NCBI RefSeq assembly: GCF_001522545.3
Contig: NC_031770.1
Span: 9,964,372-10,028,371 of the forward strand
DNA from: Parus major
Lineage: Eukaryota > Chordata > Aves > Passeriformes > Paridae
Direction of reading: 5' to 3'
DNA: 64,000 bases
Part shown: positions 1 to 9,700 of the stretch, one piece after another
How the letters are laid out: each line of letters opens with the position of its first letter
Position numbering within the stretch: position 1 is the stretch's first letter
Position numbers and translations under genes: made by a program
Notes under the pieces: generated by a model
The model's database searches: none
Told to the model about the DNA's origin: nothing
What the model saw: the letters and a program-made list of their open reading frames with translations, nothing else

Positions 1-1161
1 CCCGACTTGTCGGGGTGCCCCGCGTTACCTTGCCGGCGGCCCGCGCTGTCGGGGCGATGGAGCCGCGGCCCTGATGAGGATTGATCACCTACCCCCGGCC
101 CTACCCTTGTATGTGCGCGCAAAGCAACTGCGTAACCAGCCCGGCGCCAATCCCCGGCCGCTCCCCGCCTGACTGACAGCCGCCCGGGCAATGGCAGCGC
201 GGGGCGACGGCTCCTCCGCACCGCCCCGCGCCGCTCCGCGCTCCCCCGCGCACCGACCCCGGCACCGCGGAGCGCCGGCCGGCGGAGCCAGGGGTGCGGG
301 GGACGGGCGTGCGGGGCCCCGCGCAACCTCCGCGGAGAGGGCGGCTGGTGGGAATTGTTGGAGAAGTGCGGAAGGGGCGGGGGGGGGCCCGCGCAGCTCT
401 GCTCCCTCCCTCGGGATGCCCCCCACGCCGCTCCGCGCCGCCCTGCGCGTCCCTGCCGCCCGGGGAGACCGCAGGAAAAGTTTCGGCCGCCGCCTCCGCC
501 GGCACGGAGGGAGCTCCTGAAGAGGGGAGGCGGTGTCGCGCCCCCCCCATCCCGATGCCCGCGGGCTCTCCCGAACTTTGTGCTTTAAAATCCCAGTAAA
601 ACTACAGCGACCGCACCTTTCCCCGTGTGCCCCCAATTTAGGGGCTGCTACGCACGGCGGGGGGCGAGCGGGCGGGGCCCGCACGGGAGCGGCGGGGAGA
701 GGGGCTCGGTGACACCGGGCCCTGCGCGCCGCTCCGCGGGGCTCCGCTCCTCGCTCGGGGCGGAGGGGTCGGGGCGCGGCGGCCGCGCAGGCGGCGGAGC
801 GGCCCCGGACCTCTAAAGAGGCTCCGGAGCGCGGCTTTTGTTGGTCTCCCCAAATCAACTCCCTCTAATTGCAGTGGAGCTGAAAGCGAGCTAATGTTCA
901 AAGGCGCTGCCCGCCGGCCCCGATCGGAGCGCGGTCTCCCGGGGGGAAGACTTTCCCCCCCATTTTATTTTGTTGTTGTTGGAGTTTTTTTCCATTCTTT
1001 TCAAATCTTTTTCCTGCTCGAGGAGGGAAACGTCTAAGCCGGCCGGGAGGGAGCCGATGAGTAGAGAGCGAAGGAGGTTAGCGAGCTCCTCCGCTCTCCC
1101 GCAAAAGTCAGAGACACGGGGCACTTCTCCCCGTAAGAAAGGCGCCGCGGCCCATTCACAG

Positions 1162-1184
1162 AAAAAAAAAAAAAAAAAAAAAAG
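1162..1184 (+). repeat. Poly-A run (23 A)
   Basis: An uninterrupted run of 23 A lies inside the CpG-rich flank. It is a simple-sequence tract with no flanking retroposon that I can recognise. Confidence 0.95.
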
Positions 1185-1368
1185 CAAAGGCAGGAGGAGG
1201 GAGGAGGAAGAGTTTGCGGGGGCAGTTCTCCCCCCTTCCAGGCCCTCTCCCCAGTTTTGCCCCGGTCCTGCCGGGGCAGTTCCTGGCTCGGGCTGCGCTC
1301 CCCCCGCCCCCGCCGCCTTCCCATCACTTCGCCCCGCCGGGGCAGCCCCGTTCCTGGCGGGCAGCAGC

Positions 1369-1501
1369 NNNNNNNNNNNNNNNNNNNNNNNNNNNNNNNN
1401 NNNNNNNNNNNNNNNNNNNNNNNNNNNNNNNNNNNNNNNNNNNNNNNNNNNNNNNNNNNNNNNNNNNNNNNNNNNNNNNNNNNNNNNNNNNNNNNNNNNN
1501 N
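1369..1501. other. Assembly gap of 133 N
   Basis: All 133 positions are N. The flanks are C-rich (runs of C on the right side, GC-rich on the left), so this is probably a GC-rich segment that failed to sequence. Open frames that appear to cross it are meaningless. Confidence 1.
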
Positions 1502-3280
1502 CCCCCCCTAAGCCTCCCGCAACTCCCGCGGTTACCCAATCCCCAATTGCGGACGCCTCCCCGCAGGCTCGGCCGGGGGCTGCGGGCAGGGCTCGCCACC
1601 CCCCCGAGGTGACGGTCCCGGCCACTCGGATCCCCCGTTCCCTCCGCCGGACGGAGCCGGCGCCCTCCCCGCTGTGCCCAGGTAAGGTCGGCGGCAGGGC
1701 GGGAGCTGCGGGTGGCCAGGGGGGGCCGGGCTGCGCGACCCCGGCCCGGGAGAAGGGCAGGGGCAGTTCTGTCCGGCTGCGGGGCGGGGGCCTCCTGCGG
1801 CCGGCTTGCCGGGCTGGGGGCGAAGGACGGGGAACACACACACTTAACTTTTCCCTCAGCCCAAAGGCTGAGTTACTTTTTTCGCTTTAAACGCTAGGCA
1901 AACACCGGCACCCCCAGGAGGAGAGGATGCCCGTCCGCGGCCCCCCTCGCCCCAAGGGCAGCCCCGCGCTTCGGGGCTCAGCAGCTCCCGGTGCCCGGCC
2001 GGGCAGGCAGCGCCGCGGGCTTTGCTGCCTCTCCCCTCTGCAGCCGCGGAGCCCTCGGAGTGTGTTTCCTGCCGTTCCCAGCTCCTGTGTTTTTACGGGA
2101 GGGCAGAAGAGCACGGCGGAGCCCGCTGCCCCAGCCCCCTCGGCGCCGGGGTGTTCCGCGCATCCTCCCAAACTTAGCAGGAGGGCCAAATCCACCTGCG
2201 CGCCCCGGGGCAGCCTCCGGTTTCCCAGGCCGGTACATCCTGCGGCACCGGCGGCCGCTCGCACAAAACCGGGCGCTTCCCTGCTCCATGGGGGACTTTT
2301 TTTGGTGAGAGCGGCAGGGCGCAGCGCGGAGCGGGCCGCGGGCAGCACCAGGAGCCGCGGGCGCTGTCGCGATCCCTCCCGGAGCGGCAGCCGCGACCCC
2401 GCAGGGTTCGGGCTCCTCCCGCCCGCTCCGCGCTCCGCGTTCCTTGCGCGCATCCCCCACGCCGCTGGCGGGCGATATCGGCCCCGCGGGGAAAAGTTTT
2501 ACCTCCCCCTCCCCGAGTTGCGTTTTATTAAAATCAAACGAAAAACTTTTCCGCCCGCTGGGTTTCGTTGCGTTGGCGAAGCGGCGGCGGCCGGGGCGGC
2601 CCGGGACGCGGAGCTCCGCTGCCCCCCCCGCCGGGATCGGTCCCTTCCCGCCCCCCGAGCCCCCTCCCCGGCCCACTGAAGGCGGGAGGGGTGAAGGGAG
2701 TTTCCCAGGTAAAGAGGAAAGCGGCAGTTACGGTAAGAAAGATTCGGGTTTTATTGAAAATTTTATATATGACTCGGTGTTGTAATAAATAAACGAGACG
2801 AGCTCCACGAAGGGACGATGCGAGCGCAGGACACGCTTGGGGGCACACGGACGGGGCGGGGTGCGGTGGGGAACGCGGCCGGGCGCAATAAATAACGCGG
2901 AGCGGGCGGCGCGGTCCGGTCCGGCCCGCGGGGGGACGCGGCTGGGAAGAGTCGCGCTGTCCCGGGCCGGGCCGCTCTCTGTCCCGGGCTGCCCCACTCC
3001 GCTCGCAGCCGCTCCCAGGGTTTTGTGCCAGCTCTGGGGGAGAAGCCCCCCGAGTAAACCAGAGCAGCTCGGCTCTACTCCCGGGGAAATGTAAAACTGA
3101 TGTAATAAACCACTGGTAAATACAGCACATTTTTAATAATAACTGGGGTGGATCTGACCCAACTATAAAATGTAGGTAGCTTATTAAGTATTACATATGG
3201 CAGGACTAGATGAAACCATTCCCAATGATTTTTTTTTTTTCCTATATCCCCCTCTCTAATCCTATTACGACAAAAACATT

Positions 3281-3286
3281 TTTATT
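3281..3286 (-). terminator. Candidate EHBP1 polyadenylation signal AATAAA
   Basis: The plus strand reads TTTATT, giving a canonical AATAAA on the minus strand about 390 nt after the stop codon. A G-rich segment follows on the minus strand, but I did not identify a definite cleavage site. Alternatives lie at 3132-3137 (ATTAAA) and 2750-2755 (AATAAA). Confidence 0.45.
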
Positions 3287-3528
3287 TCAAAACTCAGCCC
3301 TCCTCCAGCTACAGAAACCAGGACAGACTATTTCTTCTCCTCCTTCCGCCCATCTCCGGCATCGCCCGCACGCCAGGGGTCTCGGCGATTCCATTTCCAA
3401 CGCTTTCGGCAGGAGAGCTGAGCCCACACGGAAATCATGGGACAACGCGAGTTCGCTTGGATGGAAAACAAAAAACAACGGAGTGGGGCCCGGCGCAGCC
3501 TAGATCTGGCCTAAGAAAATGGAAAAAA

Positions 3529-3600
3529 GTTTAATTTTTTTTTCAAAACATCTTTTTCTTTTTTTTCTTTCTTTTTTTTTTTTTTTTTTGTTTTGTTTTT
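3529..3600 (-). repeat. A-rich tract in the EHBP1 3' UTR
   Basis: The plus strand is almost pure T with a few C and G, so the transcript carries an A-rich stretch with an uninterrupted run of about 20 A. It would be expected to cause internal oligo-dT priming in cDNA libraries and could be mistaken for a poly-A tail. Confidence 0.85.
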
Positions 3601-3674
3601 CCCAGTCTCATGTCGGCATTTCAAGAACATAAGAAAGCCGCGCTGCGATTTCGCTGCCGCCACGGGAAGGCCGC

Positions 3675-3765
3675 TCACTGGAGAACGCATTTCTCTTCCT
3701 TCTTGGCCATCTTGCCTTTGTTTTGCTCGAGGGTCCTCTCCAAATGCTCGTCCTCTTCCTCGGCC
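3675..3765 (-). CDS. EHBP1: EHBP1 last coding exon (end of bMERB and CaaX box)
   Basis: The minus strand has acceptor TTCCGCAG followed by G that completes a Gln codon, then [18 protein letters not shown], a short basic stretch, and CVLQ before TGA at 3675-3677. The segment is the last helix of the bMERB domain plus a CaaX prenylation box. It starts in phase 2 (two bases of the codon come from the previous exon). The exon continues into the 3' UTR. Confidence 0.95.
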
Positions 3766-6700
3766 CTGCGGAAAGAGGCGGCGGGAGGCGCGGTGAGTGA
3801 GGGGCTGTGCGGGATGCGCGCCGGCCCCGCTCGCCTCCGCGGCCGCGCCGAGTTCCCCACGGCCACGGCGCCCGCGGACTTGGACCAAACTTTCCGCGGG
3901 GACCGTGGCGGCTCGGCGGGGACCCCCCCTCTGCCCGACTCACTGCTTCTCCTGGGCGTCCAGATCCCTGACCAGCGCGTCCCGTTTGTTAACGAGAATA
4001 ACGAGTTCGTCCAGCAAGAGCTGCTCTCGCCTCTTCTGCGCCTCGGTCTTCTGCCAGTCTGCGGGAGAAGCACAACAAGAGCGGCGGTGAGAGCGGCGGC
4101 CGCCAGCGCCCGGCACAGCCAGCCCGGCCGGAACCCGCGCCCGCTGCGGCCCGGTACAGCCCGGTACAGCTCGGTACAGCCCGGTACAGCCCGGCCCAAC
4201 GCAGCCTGGCACAGCCTGGCCAGGTGCAGTCCAACCCAGCCTGGCACAGTCCGGTCCGGCCCAATCCAGCCTGACACAGCCCGGCCCGACCCGGTACAGC
4301 CCAACCCAGCCTGGCACAGCCCGGCCCGGCCTCTCCCCGGCGAAGCTACCTCGGAGACAAGCAGAGCCCGGCAGCGTTTCGCCCCCCTTGGCTTGGGGGA
4401 GCGCAGCAGAGATTTTGGGGTCGTTTGGGTGGGGGTTTCTTTCCAGGTTTTTTTTTTTTTTTTTTTTTTTAGTGTAAAATTTGTTTTGTTTCCCCCCACG
4501 TCTGTGCCTGCTGGCGGGCACGGCCGGCTTTGCCCTCCCGGAGGAATGCCCGCTCCCGCAGCCCGGCTCCTCTCTGCGCGCTCCTCGCCCGCTCTCAGCG
4601 GCCGGAGGAATCTCACACAGCGCGCCATATGCTGCGCACTAACTTTAAAGGCAGGTATCGCTTAATTAGCATTTCCCACTTTGAAGTAAAAATACACTTG
4701 CTACAGAATATCGCGGGGCCCCTCCAGCCCCGGCGCTGGCAGGCAGCGGCGGGCGGGCAGCCTCGCTATTCCCAAAGGGATTCCTCCGGCCGGAGCCCGG
4801 CCCGGCGCAGCCCCCCGGGGCCGCCCGCAGCCTCCGGCTCTCCAGCCAGACCGTGAGGGCTTGTCGCTGTCAGTCAAGCCCCAGCCTTCCCCGCCTCCCT
4901 CATTAAGAAGGTAAACAATGAAAAGCAGGAGCAGTAGATTATGAGGGAGATAGCAGGACAATTGAGGAGCGGGAGGGAAAGAGGACACCAGCTCCAAAAA
5001 AAACCCCAACCAACCACCGGGAGAAGCCATCGCCACCGGCCCGGCGGTGTCCTCCTCCTCCCCGGCCGCGCTTCCCGAAGGCGAAGGGGAGAGAGGGTGC
5101 AGTCCTTTTGGCTCTCTCCCCCACCCACCCGAGCTCTCCATTGCCCTGGGCGATCATGTTAAAACTCACATGGCTGGTGCTTATTCAGATAAGCCGAACA
5201 ATGCTCCCCACCGGTTACCATGTGAATCTTCACAAACCCCGCAAGAATGCGGTGGTTCAAATCCCCCTGACCCCCCTCCAAAGCCAAATTTATTCAAGAC
5301 AGCAAACTGCTCAGAAGCTTTATGAAAGCAAGTGGTGCTAGAGGGAATTCAGCCTTGTATTTACAAATTAAAAATTAGATGCATCATCATGCAATGAAGG
5401 TTGGAAGAGCGGCAGAAAGGCAGGAATGTGTAACCGCTTTTATCGCGCCCTCCTCGCCGTCTGCCTGGGCAGCCGGGCCCACGAGCGAGCCCCAGGAAAA
5501 GCAGCACGCAGGGAAAGCCAGGGCACGCGTGTGTGCAGGCGCTGCGAGCAGCGAGCCCGCACGGCCGCGTCCTGCGGGCAGCGGCGGGGCCGGAGCGGTG
5601 GCACCAGAGCCCTTCCCCGAGCACCGGCCTGGCAGGGCACTGCCCAAACTTCCCGAGAGTTCTTATTTTTCTCATTCTTTTCCTGGTTCTCCTTCTTTTC
5701 ATTTATATCTTCTTTTTTTTTTTTAACGTGCCCTTTCCCCTCCACCGTTCTCAGGTGTACACAGATTAGAAGTGGAGTTAGCAGCCAAAATTAATGGTAA
5801 TCCAAGCCATTTTTTCCTGCCACAAAGCTGCTTTAATTTGGGTAGCAGCCTTTTAGGGGCTACTTCTTGGAGCAGTCTCTTGATTTTCACTACTGCTTTC
5901 CTTTCTGTTCCTTTTGGTCAAAACTCCTTCACTTTAACCCATTTAAAACACACTGCTCTGCCACTCTGCCAGTCAGAGCCTCCTCAAACTGGAGCTTTTT
6001 GCCCCACAAATAAAGCCTCTCACAAGCAATGAGATCTCAGCATGACAACACCATCCTGAAAAGGGCCACGGCAGCAATCCAGACAGAAAAGGAGAGAGAG
6101 ACACATGGCAGAGGATTTCAAGGCTGTTTGCTTCCCCCCAGACGTGGTCCCCAACTTCCAGGTTCACTTTCCCCTGGCTTTGCTGGGAATTGCGCTGGGA
6201 CTCATTCTCCCTGGCACATCTGGGCTCTGGATGAAAACTGATTTGAAATCCACTGTCCCTTCCTGGAATTTATATAATTTTTTGCAATTTGGGTGGTTTT
6301 TACTTCTTATTTTTAAAGCTTTTTTGTTTGTTTGTTCATCCCCTGTTCTCCAGTTGCAGCAGCAACTTTAGTTTTAGAAAAAGCAAACAAGTCAGAATAT
6401 TTCAGTATTTATGATTTGATCAGTCCTTCACTATTTTTCCCTGTTAAGTCCCTTCCCAAGTGCTACAGGTTTTGTTGCTTATCTTACAACCTTGTGAAGT
6501 AAATAATGTCCTATTAGGATTTCATGGAACGAAACTGTGTATTTGTTTTGTTTTTTGTTTGTTTGTTTTTTCTGCATTTGCTTATTATTAATGTTTGAAA
6601 TACACCATGGGAAAACCTGCTGGCAGAAATATTCCCTTGCAATTTTACTTCCATTTCTAGAAAAGGAGTCTGCCTTTCCTCCCTGCAAAATAAATAAAGA

Positions 6701-9700
6701 GTCAAGCAGCAATTGGTTAAAAGGATAACTGACTCTAAGTATTTAAATAACATTTTATAGGTGACTACCTTGCAGTTTTGTTTTATCCAACAAAATACTG
6801 CTGGGCAGCAGTTTTGGGAAGCATCCCTATGTTTAAAAAAGCAACTGTGTTCAAGTTTGATTCCTACCTGTTGTGCCTTTTAAGCCAGGATTACCTGTAA
6901 CACCTGTCACATATAGTTACCCGGGCTGACTGCAGCTCTGGGAAGCTACAATATGGGCTGTGATTAATTTGAAGATTTCAGAATAATACTGTTATAAAAG
7001 CTACACTCTGGACAAAAATAGGATTAAGCTCTGAGGCTGTATATGAGCTAAAAGTGTTGAAAGCTAAAGCCCCCGTGCCACCACTTGCGACGGGCAGTTT
7101 AAAACGACAGAGTTTGCTAAATTCACATTGAAGTAGAAATGTTTTCAATTATTCATCTTCATTGACTTCATATTGTCTTTTTCCTTTTTTCCCCACTGCT
7201 TAAACTGATAATTACTTTGAGCAAACAGACGTCCAGTTCCCATAGAAATGCTTTAATAGAAATGGTCGAAAGTTCTCGTAGTAAAACCTTCAACCTTGCT
7301 ACTATAATAAATAAGCCTGGCACTTTGATGAAAATTAACACTAGTTTTGTAAAGAGCACATTGGGGGATTGCAGTCAGGTCTTATCTTTAGTTCCAGTCA
7401 ACTAGCAATCCTGAAAGAGTTTGCATCATCATCAGAGCAGGCCATTTGATAGGATTCTGCTGCTGAACCTAATCAATCTATGGAATACTGTGGCTGCGCG
7501 GTGTAACAAAGCTAAAATAGATTTACAAATGGGGTTTTAGAGGATAAGCTCCTCCACAGGATTACATATTGATTTTAAATATAAAAAGCTTATCATATAA
7601 ACCATAACTACAAAAATAGTGAACCTATGCATAAATCCTTTTAGAAGAGCACCCACTTCAAACTATAAGCCAAGAATAAATCAAGATGTACAAAATCCGA
7701 AAGAAGATCCATTTCTTGGGCAGAAAATGAACACACCACCCCAAGGTGTGCAAAAATGAACTTATCTTTTCTAAGGAGGCATTAAAACTCGACTGAAAAA
7801 AATAAATAAAAGAAAGTAGTGAGAGGAAAGGTAGCTGCAAGTGAGGCATCCCGGCACTCGGGCTGCTGCTGCAGTAAAAACCAGGCTCTGAAAAGCAACA
7901 CCTTGTGTACAGGAGCAGCTGGCTCCAAACAGCCAGGCAGGACACCCGGGGAGGTGCAGAGGTGAAAACGGGACCCCTTTTACCTGCATTTTCTTTGGCC
8001 TGTTAGTGAGGGGTTTCCAGTCCAAGAGGAACACTTTCTAGCTGGGAGCAGGCAGTGCGTTAACTCTCCCTTTCTTATCTCTACGGCTCCGTGGGGGAGG
8101 GGGGGAGCATGCCTTTTTTTTTACCACCCTGGGTCATTCATGTGCTCCTCGTGAAGTGCCGTAACCCTCCAAGAGGCCATTCAGCTCCCGGTGCCTGCAG
8201 ATGAGCGGCCGGGAAGGAGCCACAGTCTCCACATCACTGAACATCCTAACGGGGAGCGCCTCCAGCGCTGCCCGCACGCTGCCCAAGCAGGCACGGCACA
8301 GCCGCCTTTAGCTGCCATCAGCAGGCTCCCACCTTCGCTTTTCTCTCCTTTTTTTCCTTCCCCCTGTCATCAACCAGCTAAGTAAATTGGTTGACAGATT
8401 TTTAAACAGCATAGTCACGCGTGGAAGAGTTAGAGCAATTTACCAAAACAGTAATTACCACCTTTCAAAGACTTTTTAAAGTTCCAGTTTGGGTTGGTGG
8501 GTTCTGCTTTTCTTTTAGATGAACAAACCGCTCCCATCCTGTTACATATATATATATACATACATATGTGTGTATATATACACATACGGATTTTTTTCCC
8601 TGCCCTTATACTTTTGTTTTGGAACTGGTGCTGGCAAAAGTGAGATCTGTCTTTTCAACTCTTTCAGAGAGCCCAAGCACTCATTAGCAATCGGCTAAAT
8701 GGCTTTGGAGCCGACAGTGCTGGGCTGGCCGGGCAGCCCCTGCTTCTCCAGAGAAATCACATTGCAAATGGTGTGGTTTTAGCAGTGATTCCCAAAAACG
8801 GCATCTTTGCATTGTCTGAACACACTAGGCACTGATGCACCCATCGAGAGCCGAGATGCCACAAATGCGTATTTGAGTTTTCACAGGTGTTTTCCTGGAA
8901 AGAGTTTCTCCTTTAATATTTTTTTTGGGTAAAAGCAGATAACTGTTAAAAGTTCTAGAAAACCAGTAATCTCACTGAGAGCTAAAATGATAAATGAGGA
9001 CTTTATTGCATAAATAAAATAAAAAAAAATCCCCCAAAATAACCAAAATTCTCCACCACTTTTGTTTGCTTCCTAAACCTCTGTTTACCATATTACCACT
9101 AGCACATTAAAAAAAGGAAAAAAATCAGAAAAAAAAAAAAAACCCACCAAAAAAAAAGAGAGAGAGGAAAAAAAATATTATTTTCTGGAGTTTGGGCATC
9201 CCTCTCTGAACTTACAAAAAGAAATTAAAAAACATTTTTGTTCCAGACAATGTGTAAATGGCACAAGCTGCTAGACATTCAAAGGCTGCTGCTAGGACAT
9301 TCCAAGGGAGTATACATGTATGAGGCAATTAAACATCAGAAGTTTAGATTTAAATCCAGGATCTCTTAGTTCCTCTCTAGTTTTGGATTATTTTACGTTT
9401 TAAATATTTCATCAGTACAATTCCAAATTAATCTAGCTTGTCTCTGCAAAAAGCAATGTATATATTTATAACTCAGGATTATCCAAGAATATAGTGAAGA
9501 CAGTCTTATGCAAAAAATATAACTACAGATGGAGAGATATGAAAAAGCTACCTGAAACCTGCTGCTTTTTTCCAACAAACTTATGCTCCCAGTGAAGTCT
9601 CCAAACTAATTAGAATTGATTTATTATGGATCAGGTACCTTATCAGGTGAAGAAAGAAATTACCATGGACAGTCAAAGGGTTGAGAGGTCAATACAGAAT

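Larger units (their letters stand above)
1..3260. promoter_or_regulatory. CpG-rich gene-free flank, probable OTX1-proximal CpG island
   Basis: The stretch is very GC- and CpG-rich and contains long open frames on both strands, which is expected when stop codons are rare; none resembles a known protein. It lies downstream of the EHBP1 stop codon. In other vertebrates OTX1 follows EHBP1 on the same strand within a few kilobases, so this is likely the OTX1 upstream/5' region. That identity is inferred from synteny. I found no OTX1 homeobox exon and could not place a transcription start. Composition turns AT-richer from about 3070 towards the EHBP1 3' UTR. Confidence 0.5.
3261..3674 (-). other. 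EHBP1: EHBP1 3' UTR (downstream end approximate)
   Basis: This region directly follows the EHBP1 stop codon on the minus strand. A canonical AATAAA hexamer on that strand at 3281-3286 would give a 3' UTR of about 400 nt. The start is certain because the stop codon is known. The end is a guess: an ATTAAA variant at 3132-3137 and another AATAAA at 2750-2755 could give longer forms. About 75-145 nt after the stop the mRNA would carry a long A-rich stretch (the T/C-rich tract at about 3530-3600). Confidence 0.6.

Noticed and set aside
85..4665. Many long open frames in the GC-rich left end, on both strands
   Set aside because: Stop codons are rare in such GC-rich DNA. The frames are Pro/Arg/Ala-rich, overlap on both strands, cross the N gap or the minisatellite, and resemble no protein. 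Only the short EHBP1 exon parts at 3675-3765 and 3944-4058 are real.
5245..5275. tRNA-like B box (GGTTCAAATCC)
   Set aside because: The flanking bases do not form a proper T-stem or acceptor stem, and no matching A box or D arm is found upstream.
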